A DNA stretch of 64,000 nt, taken from contig CAWGLZ010000006.1 in NCBI GenBank assembly GCA_963823535.1, forward strand, positions 992,001-1,056,000, in the 5' to 3' direction. Numbering within the stretch: the first letter of the stretch is position 1; every line of letters starts with the position of its first letter. The stretch comes from RPQJ01 sp963823535. Its GTDB lineage: Bacteria > Pseudomonadota > Gammaproteobacteria > Steroidobacterales > Steroidobacteraceae. The notes under the pieces were generated by a model that saw only the letters and a program-made list of their open reading frames with translations, searched no databases and had not been told where the DNA came from. Made by a program: the position numbers and the translations under genes. Below are positions 7,681 through 15,130 of the stretch, one piece after another.

Positions 7681-10600
7681 TTAGGGGGTATCCACGCGCA
7701 CGATCGTCGGGGCCGGCATGCCGGTGGCACCGCCATAGGCGACCGAGCCGAGATAACGAGTCACTGCGGCCAGACCATCGAACGACAGCTCGATCGTTCC
7801 GGTCTCTCCGGTGACTGCCGTCGTCGGGGCTGACACGGTCATGTTGCCCTCATCGGCCGTGCCCAGGCCCCAGAAGTGCATCTGGAACGGCGACGACCCG
7901 CCGCCCGCGATGCCCCATCCATGGACATAGACCGTCAGGGCGATCGGACCACCGGTCGGGGTGGAGAACGTGAAGTTCACCTCCTCGTCAGAGCCACCCG
8001 CCGCACTCGAGCCGACTTGCGTGGATCCCTGGAAGACGAAGAGATCCAGGTCGCTCCCGGGCACCACGTCGCTGTCGAACAGCGAGAAGCGGGCGTAGGT
8101 CGAGCCGGCCGGGATGACCACCGGAATGGCCACGGTGCCGGTCGGATCGGCCGGATCAAACGTCTGGTCCGGATCCTGGTCGACGGTTCCCGCGGTGACG
8201 TCGGCGGGGATCATCCCGCGCGCCGTCGCCGTGAACGCCCCGTCGTAGCCGAACAGCACGCTGTAGGACCCGCTGACCTGCGTCGGCGCCCCGAGGGCAA
8301 CCGGCCGCAGCACCACTGGGACGCGGACGTTGTGTGTGCCGTCCGTCCAGGTGATCTGTCCACCGGTGTAGCTGTTCAGCGGCGCCGTGGTCCTGGCGAA
8401 GCGGATGGTCAGTTCCTGCTCTTCGCCCGTGTTCAGCGTGAACGACGAGGGCGTGACGCTGACCGAGAAGCCGGTGAGTCCGGACACCGAGACAGAGTAC
8501 GTGCCACTGGCGCCAACGTTCCGGACGGTACGCTTCACCTCCTGGATGCCGCCGAGATCACCGATGGCGATCGACGGCGAGTTGAGGTCGCTGGCGTCCC
8601 GCGGGTAGCCGGCGTTCCAGAGCGCGTTGCATGTGCCCGTGAGGCCCTCGGGCTGCTTCGCGCAGATGAAGGCCAGCCAGTCGTTGAAGCCAGAGTCGAA
8701 CACCAGGCCCGGATTCTTCGCCAGGTTAGGCTGAACGTGGCCGGCACCCTGACGGAAGATCACCAGCGGATTCGTGTTCGGTCCATCGAGAACGTCACCC
8801 GCCGAGGTCATCAGGGCCGACTTGATCATCATCGGCGACCATTTCGGGTACAGCTCCTTGAACAGCGCTGCGAGGCCGGCCACGTGCGGGCTCGACATCG
8901 ACGTGCCGCTGTAGAGGTCGAACAGTCGGCCGCTGTTTCCCGGAGGGGCCACGCCCGCCAGGATGTCCTGGCCCGGTGCGATGATGTCGGGCTTCAGCAG
9001 GTCGCCGTTGCCGGCCAGGAGCGGACCGCGCGAGGAGAAGCTCGCCGTGAACGGGGCCGGAGCGTTGTAGACGATCGTCGCCTGGTTGATCGTCGCCGTC
9101 GCGCCCGACGTGGCGGCATACGCCTTGAGCGCGTCACGAGCCGAGAACTGGAGTGGACCGTCGGGACGAAGTGGAAGTCGGCGTTGAGCGAACTGGTCGG
9201 ATTGTTGACCAGCACCGCGCCGACGCCGCCCGCTTCTGCGACCGCAAGGCTCTTGTTGACGCGTGCGAAGACGCCGCGATCGCACAGGACGATCTTGCCC
9301 GCGACCTTGGCCGGGTCGAGGACCGGGTCGCCACCGGTGTCGGCCGTCGAAGCGCAGAGCCGCACCAAGTTCGGGTCGGCGCCTGGCAGACCAGCGGATT
9401 CGGAGTCGATGAACGGCGCAGGACCCACGGCGGTCGCGACCGACGCGCCGAAATAGGTCATGCCGTTGCCGAGCGTCACCGAGCCCTCGCCGTTACGGTT
9501 GTGCGTGCCTGCGGCAACCGTGGTGAGCCACGGGCCGGGGTGCGCAACCGTGCTGGTGGTCGGGCCGCTGTTGCCGGCTGAGGCGGCGACGAACACGCCC
9601 GCATCGGCGGCGAACAGGAATGCAATCTCGACCGAGTCACGGAAGCTGGTGCGCGAGCCGCTGATCGAGAAGTTGATCACGTCCACGCCGTCCGCCACTG
9701 CCTGGTCGATGGCCGCAACGCTGTCGGAGCTGAAGCAGCTGCCGCCCGTGCCGGTCTCCCAGCAGACCTTGTAGGCGGCGATACGCGCCCGAGGTGCAAT
9801 GCCGCTGATCGGCCCGAAGGCCGCGGCGCCACCGGTCGTCGCCGTGTTGGCGTTGCCGCCGGACGTCGTGGCGGTGTGCGTACCGTGCCCGCCGAAGTCG
9901 CGTGGCGAGTTGAATTCCCACGGCAACTGCGCATCGATGCCGGCGTTGCCGCCCCAGCCCGAGTTGTAGTACCGGGCGCCGATCAGCTTCTGGTTGCAGT
10001 TGGCTGCGGTGAATTCCTCGCCTGGGGTGCACTTGCCGTGCCAGCCCGGGATCTGCTGATAGCCGAGCTTGCCGCCCTTGGTGGCGTTTCCGTTGACGCC
10101 GGTGCGGTCGGAGAAGCTCGGGTGCTCGGGCCATGCGCCGCCGTCGACGATGCCGATGATGACGTTCTCGCCCGTGGCTCCGGTCGTTTCCCAGAACCCG
10201 CCCGGCCCGCGAAGCCCGATGAAGTCCGGCGTTGAGGACGTATCGAGTTCGAGGAGCGTGTCCTTCTCGACCGCCAGCACGCCCGGCATCGACGCCAGTT
10301 TCTCGGCCTGTGCGGCGGTGAGTTCCGCGGCGAAGCCGTTGAACACGTAGCCGTAGCTGTAGAGCTTCTTGCTGCCACCGACCTGTGCCAGCACGTCATC
10401 GTGCCGCGACTCGAGGTAGCTCTTGTACTTGACGACCTTGCCGCTGTCCGGGTCGATCTTCTGGCCCGCGCGCGGCTTGGTGGCCGCATAGCCCTTGATG
10501 CCGCCCGCGTAGGCCGTGACCGGCTGCTCGGCGAGCCGCACGATGTAGGCGTTGTTGGTGAATTTGTCCTTCGCAGCAGCCTTGGCTTCGGAATTCGCCG

Positions 10601-10691
10601 GTGCCGCGACGACAATCGCTGGTACTGACAGTGCAGCCGTGGCCGTGAGAGCGGCCGTGGACAGCAAGGTCAGGATGGGTCTCTTGAGCAT
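7681..10691 (-). pseudogene. secreted S8 (subtilisin-like) serine protease, frameshifted
   Basis: Two reading frames together give one protease of about 1,000 residues. The first frame (10691 down to about 9150) starts after a strong ribosome site (AGGAGGAG). It holds a signal peptide (1-30), an I9 propeptide (about 46-148), and the catalytic Asp D183 (IGIVDGG), His H269 (GGHGTHTA) and oxyanion Asn N374 (SAGNSG). A protease-associated (PA) insert follows. The frame breaks near 9147-9152 after HFVPTVHS. The second frame resumes at ARDALKAYA and carries the catalytic Ser (SGTSMSSPHVAG), a fibronectin-like domain and a C-terminal beta domain. The layout is that of cucumisin-type subtilases. One missing base (or two extra) explains the break. 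A sequencing error, a true pseudogene or programmed slippage are all possible. Confidence 0.85.
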
Positions 10692-10840
10692 GTCTCCTCC
10701 TGCAGAACACTGGGTTCGGTGTCGGCTGGCAGGCTGGAGTGACGTCCATTCGTGCGCTTGTGCAGCCACGAACGGGCGTGCGCTCAACAGTTGAAACATC
10801 GTTCCTGCCCGCTCGTGCGGGTCTGTCCGATGCTTCGATC
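10692..10840 (-). promoter_or_regulatory. 5' leader between riboswitch 1 and the first protease gene
   Basis: About 150 bases of untranslated leader on the minus strand. It contains a 5-bp hairpin (CCCGC, TCGT loop, GCGGG on the plus strand, 10808-10821) just downstream of the riboswitch, and a strong ribosome site GGAGGAG directly upstream of the ATG at 10691. No U-tract terminator was seen, so the switch may act on translation or through Rho. The rest of the intergenic region up to 11035 holds the riboswitch, its promoter and the lipoprotein ribosome site (AGGAG at about 11025). Confidence 0.5.
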
Positions 10841-10929
10841 CGGCAACCCAGCCCTCTTGTTCTGTAGTGATCAAGAGCTGTGGCTTTGCGACCCCGCCTC
10901 GCGGCGGGTGTGCCCTTCGACGCTTGCCG
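10841..10929 (-). promoter_or_regulatory. class I cyclic-di-GMP (GEMM-I) riboswitch, copy 1
   Basis: An 89-base structured leader upstream of the first S8 protease. Read on the minus strand it shows a closing helix (CGGCAA with TTGCCG), the conserved AAGGGCACACC strand, a hairpin CCCGCC-GCGA-GGCGGG with a GNRA loop, the invariant GCAAAGCCAC, a second hairpin closed by CTCTTG/CAAGAG, and the GGGTTGCCG 3' strand. These are the P1, P1b and P2 parts of the GEMM-I aptamer in the right order. The GGG that includes the guanine-contacting G20 is intact, which favours c-di-GMP over cGAMP. Compared with the usual motif, AAACC is ACACC and GACGCAAAGCC is GTCGCAAAGCC. The ligand is inferred, not shown. 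Confidence 0.85.
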
Positions 10930-10937
10930 TGCTGCGC

Positions 10938-10966
10938 AACGTACGCAGGTTCCGCTGCGAACACAA
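10938..10966 (-). promoter_or_regulatory. putative sigma-70 promoter for riboswitch 1
   Basis: On the minus strand TTGTGT (10966-10961) and TACGTT (10943-10938) are 17 bases apart, and the predicted start falls at the first base of the riboswitch P1 helix. The same two boxes with the same spacing stand in front of riboswitch 2. This is the best evidence that they are real, as the -10 match alone is modest. Confidence 0.6.
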
Positions 10967-11035
10967 GAGTCGCGTGAGCCGTCCGGCCGGGAAATGACAT
11001 AACATCGCTTTTCACTGGCGCGACAGGAGCTTGCG

Positions 11036-11509
11036 ATGACCGGCTCGCGAACAGGACTGCCTGCAGTGCTCGTCGTCAGCGTCACGCTTGCGGGCTGCGC
11101 GGGCGCGCAGTCCGACGACGGCCGGTTCGCGGACGAACGGCGACGAGTGATCGCTGAGGGGCGCATGAAGAGCCCGCTGCCGGAGCGCGCACCGGCTCCG
11201 GTCACGCCGGTCAAGGGCGAGGCACCGGAGGATCTCGTGGCGCGACTCCGCTCCGACGTCGTTGCGCGCACCGGCGCAGATCCTTCGGAGGTGCATCTGG
11301 TCCGGGACGAGGCCGTGGTCTGGTCCGACGGCTCACTGGGCTGCCCAGAGCCGGGGGAGGCTTACCCTCAGTTCCAGGTCCCGGGCTATCGGGTCGTCTT
11401 CGAACTCGCCGGTCGCGAGTACGACTACCGCTGCGACGACCGGGGACATGCTCGCCTGTGCGAGCGCCCGGAGCTCGAGCGCACGACTCCGGGCCGGACG
11501 ACGGACTGA
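11036..11509 (+). CDS. putative lipoprotein with WSDGSLGCP domain, copy 2
   Basis: A 157-residue predicted lipoprotein. The signal peptide ends in a clear lipobox LAGC (VVSVTLAGCAG), with an AGGAG ribosome site upstream. A charged linker (about 25-75) precedes the domain: RSDVVARTGADPSEVHLVRD, then VWSDGSLGCPEPGEAYPQ, VPGYRVVFE, REYDYRC. The core is clearly paralogous to the gene at 7169, with the same order of motifs. Like that gene it converges on an S8 protease gene across a terminator. The function is unknown. An inhibitor, chaperone or substrate of the neighbouring protease are possibilities without direct support. Confidence 0.82.
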   Translation: MTGSRTGLPAVLVVSVTLAGCAGAQSDDGRFADERRRVIAEGRMKSPLPERAPAPVTPVKGEAPEDLVARLRSDVVARTGADPSEVHLVRDEAVVWSDGSLGCPEPGEAYPQFQVPGYRVVFELAGREYDYRCDDRGHARLCERPELERTTPGRTTD

Positions 11510-11564
11510 CCGCAACGCGCGGCGTGACCGGAGCAGCCAGTATCAGCGGCAGTCGAAAACAAAA

Positions 11565-11589
11565 GGGCCTCCCCCTGAGGGGGAGGCCC
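11565..11589 (-). terminator. rho-independent terminator of the second S8 protease gene
   Basis: An 11-bp perfect stem (GGGCCTCCCCC with its complement) with a TGA loop. On the minus strand it is followed by TTTTGTTTTC. It lies 26 bases past the protease stop codon. This mirrors the terminator at 7621-7646 in position and form. Confidence 0.87.
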
Positions 11590-11614
11590 AGAGTCGCTCG
11601 ATCCTGGAATCGGC

Positions 11615-14600
11615 TTACTTGGCGAAGATCAGCAGCGCCTCCGTGGCCTGCGTCGCCCCGCCCCGGTTGCCACCACCGCGGTCGCTGTTCGTCTGCAGCA
11701 GCACGCCGAGTTCGTCGCTGCTGCCCGGCGCCTGACCGAAGTCGTACACCGTCATGCTGCCGTTGCTCTTGCCCGGGACGTCGTCCGGCAGGCCGAGGTA
11801 GCGCTCGGCTCCCGGCGTCACGGTCAGACCTTCGATGAGATCACCAGGACCGCCAAAGTAGAAGTCCTGGGCCAGCACCGCCATGCCGACCGACCGCGTG
11901 CCGTAGTCCGCGGCGCCGAGGCCGATCTGCTCCGCGCAGATCGTGTGCACGGTGTTGCCGGTGTTGGTCGCGTGCTCGGCATAGAAGAACGCGTTGAGTG
12001 CACCGGTGGCCAGGTTCTGCACCCAGCTCAGCTGCCGACCGTCCGTGATCGTCGTCGGCCCGGACTGATCGCGGTTCAGCACCGCGTAGTCGTCGGTTCC
12101 GTCGCCATTCGTGTCGAGGAACACGATGTGGCTGACCGGCACCAGGTGGCTCTGACGTTCCCAGGTGTTGATGGCGAACTGCCACACGAACGACGGGTTC
12201 GCGGAGCAGAAGCCCGCCGGGACCGGGAAGCTCGCGGCGCCGACGGCACGGATGTCCGGCATCGGCGACTGGCCGCCCTGCGGTCCCTCAGGCATGTTCG
12301 GGCTCGTCGCCAGCAGCGAGAAGGCCGCGGTCTGCGCCGTGCCCACCCCGTTGTTGGTCAGCGAGACCGTGTCCATGCCACCCGAGAACGTGAGGCGGCT
12401 CCGTGCGACGACATTCGCGGCTCGGCGCGGCAGCACGTGCCACGGCAGGCTCAGCGGAGCCTTGCCGTCGTCGAGCACGAGGTAGCCGTCGAACTCGTTC
12501 GCCGTGAGCGCCGCGGGATTGGCACCCATCGCACCCGAGTTCATGAAGTTACCCGGCAGCAATGCGCCCCGGATAGTGAGCTTGACCGGCAACGTCGCGT
12601 CCTGTCCCGGCTGCACCGTCACCTTGCCCGGGCCCGTCACCGACACGGCGCCGGTCGCGGCGTCTTCCGCATAGCGGAACGTGGGCTTCACACGGTAGGT
12701 GATCGCCTTGTCGCTGTAGTTGCGCACGCGAACCTTCTTGTGGAAGGTCATGACGTCCTTGTTGACGTCCACCGCGCCGAAGCTCAGGCCGGCCGTGAGA
12801 TTCGCGTCATCCCATGCCGCGGCTGGCGCGTTGAGCGCATCGAACACGCGCACTTCGCCGCCACCGATCCGTGTGATCGGTGCAAGGCCCCTGAACGGTG
12901 CCGTCTCGATGTCGGTTTCGGCGTTGTTGGAGAGCCGGGCCTTGACCTCCGCCGGGCTCAAGCCCGGATAGGCGTCGAGCAGGAGTGCCGCCGAGCCCGC
13001 CACCATCGGGGCCGCACCGGAGGTGCCGCCGAAGGGCTCCGTGCCCGTGCCTGATCCGGCCGTGGCCGACACCGAAGCGCCAGGCGCGCCGATCTCCGGC
13101 TTGATCAGGCTGTCAGGGTTACGCGGTCCGCGCGAAGAGCTGCCCACCATGGTCATGACCAGCGGCAGGTCGTTCGCCGGGTCGAGGCGCACGATGACAC
13201 CCGCGCCGAGACCGCTCTTGAACCGGTTGGAATCCGCCTGGCTGATCATGTAGCCGGGTACCGTCGGCGTACCGCCGCCAAAGCCGCCCGCGAACGGGTC
13301 GCCCGGGGCCACGAGGCCGATGATGCCCGCGAGGCCGCCGCCGCCGGCGATGTTGCTGATCTTGATGCTGAAGGAGCACGCACCGCGATCGACCAGCACG
13401 ATCCGTCCGGCCAGCGAGCCGGCGGGGAAGGCCGAGCAGCCGAGCGTGTTGCCGCCCGCGCCGTCGCCGAACTGCAGCGGCGCCTCGATCGGTGTCGTAA
13501 GCGGCGCTGACCAGGGCTGGAAGACGCCCGAATAGAGGCCCGCGATGCTAGCCGGCGCCTTCACCTCGATGCGTGGCTCGGTCGCGCTCGGTACGTTCGT
13601 CTGCGCCACCGAGATGGCCGTGATGGCCGCGGCGGGCGTGCCCGTCACATACGGCTTGTCGGAGCTGTTGCCCGCGGAGGCAACGGTCAGGACGCCGGCC
13701 CGTGTCGCATTGTCGACCGCGAACGCGAGGTCGTCGTCGAAGGCCTGGCCGTACGGGCTGCCGAGCGACATGTTGACCACGTCCATCCGGTCCGAGGTGT
13801 CACCGTCGCCGTTCGGATCGACGGCGTACTCCATGCCCTGGATCAGCGCGACACCGCTGCAACTCGTCGAGACCGCGCTGCAGACCTTGACCGCGTAGAG
13901 GTCGACGCCCGGGGCGACGCCCGCCGCGCCGCCGATGATGTCCGCGACGTGCGATCCGTGGCCGCCGGCGCACGGGGCACCGATGGAGGCCGGCCCGCAA
14001 TCGATCGGGTCGTCGTCCGGGGCCAGCGGGCCGTTCGGCCAGGCCTCACCCACGAAATCGTATCCTTCCACGACCCGGGCGGTCGGGAACAGCCCGTCGC
14101 GGGTCGTCGTGCGGGGATCGGCCGTGGAGGTGCCATAGGCCTGCTGGTAGGCCTCGAGCGTGCCTGCGCCGCCGAACGCGACATGCGTGTAGTCGATACC
14201 CGAGTCGAGCACGGCGACCTTGACGTCCGTGCCCGTGAACCCGGCGTTCTGCACCGCCGTCGCGGTGATGTAGGGCACCGTCTCGGAGAGATCGAGCTGG
14301 TAATCCGCGACGCGGGAGATCCGCGTGACATTCGGGTCGCTCGCAAGCTTGCGGACGTCCTTCGCGTCCAGTTCCAGGAACACGGCGTTGGCGACGGTCT
14401 GGACGCTGGAAACGAGCTGGGCCGATTTGGCCGTCTTCTTGAGGCGAGCCGAGAAAGCGGACTGCTCTGCCTTCAGCATTTCCCTCTGCATCACCTGCTC
14501 TGACCCCGGACGCGCGCCGGACTTGGCCACCGCAGGCGAGCGCAGGTGAACCATGACCTGCACCCTGCCGCTGGCGCTGGCGAGCGAAGGATCGAATCGC

Positions 14601-14788
14601 GCCAGATCGCCACCTTCCGCGATCAACGGATCCTGCAACTTGAGCGAATCGAGTGCTTGCGGCAGCGACGCCGAATCACGCACCGCGCTGCGATCGGCCG
14701 CGAGGCTGTCCGGCACGACCGTCATCGCCGCCATGAATGTCAGGCAGCTGACGGTGCCGCTGAGCTTCCATCCGTCTTTCATGCTCAT
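11615..14788 (-). CDS. secreted S8 (subtilisin-like) serine protease with PA domain
   Basis: A 1,057-residue extracellular protease. The signal peptide ends near SLAADRS (residue 30), and a propeptide follows to about 165. The catalytic triad is D195 (VAVLDSGIDY), H277 (GGHGSHVA) and S590 (GGTSGAAPMVAG), with oxyanion Asn N373 (SAGNS). A PA domain is inserted at about 445-540, as in lactocepin and vibrio-type subtilases. The 400-residue C-terminal part is beta-rich and includes an EF-hand-like calcium loop, DTNGDGTDDY. The ATG at 14788 is preferred to 14782 for its ribosome-site spacing. It differs strongly from the first protease, yet both have the same riboswitch leader. It is intact, so it may be the working copy. 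Confidence 0.92.
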   Translation of the reverse strand: MSMKDGWKLSGTVSCLTFMAAMTVVPDSLAADRSAVRDSASLPQALDSLKLQDPLIAEGGDLARFDPSLASASGRVQVMVHLRSPAVAKSGARPGSEQVMQREMLKAEQSAFSARLKKTAKSAQLVSSVQTVANAVFLELDAKDVRKLASDPNVTRISRVADYQLDLSETVPYITATAVQNAGFTGTDVKVAVLDSGIDYTHVAFGGAGTLEAYQQAYGTSTADPRTTTRDGLFPTARVVEGYDFVGEAWPNGPLAPDDDPIDCGPASIGAPCAGGHGSHVADIIGGAAGVAPGVDLYAVKVCSAVSTSCSGVALIQGMEYAVDPNGDGDTSDRMDVVNMSLGSPYGQAFDDDLAFAVDNATRAGVLTVASAGNSSDKPYVTGTPAAAITAISVAQTNVPSATEPRIEVKAPASIAGLYSGVFQPWSAPLTTPIEAPLQFGDGAGGNTLGCSAFPAGSLAGRIVLVDRGACSFSIKISNIAGGGGLAGIIGLVAPGDPFAGGFGGGTPTVPGYMISQADSNRFKSGLGAGVIVRLDPANDLPLVMTMVGSSSRGPRNPDSLIKPEIGAPGASVSATAGSGTGTEPFGGTSGAAPMVAGSAALLLDAYPGLSPAEVKARLSNNAETDIETAPFRGLAPITRIGGGEVRVFDALNAPAAAWDDANLTAGLSFGAVDVNKDVMTFHKKVRVRNYSDKAITYRVKPTFRYAEDAATGAVSVTGPGKVTVQPGQDATLPVKLTIRGALLPGNFMNSGAMGANPAALTANEFDGYLVLDDGKAPLSLPWHVLPRRAANVVARSRLTFSGGMDTVSLTNNGVGTAQTAAFSLLATSPNMPEGPQGGQSPMPDIRAVGAASFPVPAGFCSANPSFVWQFAINTWERQSHLVPVSHIVFLDTNGDGTDDYAVLNRDQSGPTTITDGRQLSWVQNLATGALNAFFYAEHATNTGNTVHTICAEQIGLGAADYGTRSVGMAVLAQDFYFGGPGDLIEGLTVTPGAERYLGLPDDVPGKSNGSMTVYDFGQAPGSSDELGVLLQTNSDRGGGNRGGATQATEALLIFAK

Positions 14789-14886
14789 CAGGCTTTCCCT
14801 CGAATGTTTCTTGCGCCATCGCCCGTCGATCGACGGGCGATAACGGAAATGGCGGGCGTTGTCGCCCGCATCCTCAGCAGCCTGTC
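14789..14886 (-). promoter_or_regulatory. 5' leader of the second protease with two hairpins (possible expression platform)
   Basis: Between riboswitch 2 and the start codon lie two strong hairpins. One has a 7-bp stem GCGGGCG/CGCCCGC (14852-14869). The other is a 24-base perfect palindrome (14818-14841, centre GTCGATCGAC). Neither is followed by a good U-run; the first is followed by CATTTCC on the minus strand. They may take part in switching or protect the mRNA. Upstream of the promoter, 15014-15130, nothing else was recognised. Confidence 0.5.
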
Positions 14887-14975
14887 CGGCAGCCCGGCCC
14901 TCTTGTTCTCTAATGATCAAGAGCCGTGGCTTTGCGGCCCCGCCTCGCGACGGGTGTGCCCTTCGACAATTGCCG
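14887..14975 (-). promoter_or_regulatory. class I cyclic-di-GMP (GEMM-I) riboswitch, copy 2
   Basis: An 89-base leader element with the same parts as the copy at 10841, differing at 9 positions by my count. Several differences keep pairing. In P2, A-U in copy 1 becomes G-C here (CACAGC with GCTGGG versus CACGGC with GCCGGG). In P1b, C-G becomes a U-G wobble. The GCGA tetraloop, GCAAAGCCAC, AAGGGCACACC and CTCTTG/CAAGAG stem are unchanged. It ends about 100 bases before the ATG of the intact S8 protease gene. The compensatory change is strong evidence for a conserved RNA fold; ligand identity rests on similarity to GEMM-I. Confidence 0.87.
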
Positions 14976-14983
14976 TAACGCGG

Positions 14984-15012
14984 AACCTACTGCGCGAAGA
15001 CGACGAAAACAA
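14984..15012 (-). promoter_or_regulatory. putative sigma-70 promoter for riboswitch 2
   Basis: On the minus strand TTGTTT (15012-15007) and TAGGTT (14989-14984) are 17 bases apart. Position and spacing relative to the riboswitch are identical to the copy 1 promoter, while the sequence between the boxes differs. Confidence 0.6.
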
Positions 15013-15130
15013 GGTGTACAAGGACGACTTCGCCCCACGACACGACATAATCCCGATCCCGCGCGCGCGCGGGCGGTGTCCGGCAGAAGCCACGGAGACC
15101 CGCTGACGGTGGGTCGGGCGCGAAGATCCG

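Noticed and set aside
8000..9456. Long open frame on the plus strand opposite the first S8 protease gene
   Set aside because: Its translation is rich in Arg/Asp/His/Val with no family motif; it mirrors the GC-rich third-position pattern of the protease gene on the other strand.
14818..14841. 24-base palindrome as a rho-independent terminator
   Set aside because: No U-tract follows on either strand, and it lies inside the leader of an intact gene.
10841..14975. Direct repeats flanking a transposon or recombination scar
   Set aside because: The two 89-base repeats are in the same orientation and each lies at the same place relative to a protease gene; structure and covariation fit riboswitches. 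No transposase gene or target-site duplication was seen.
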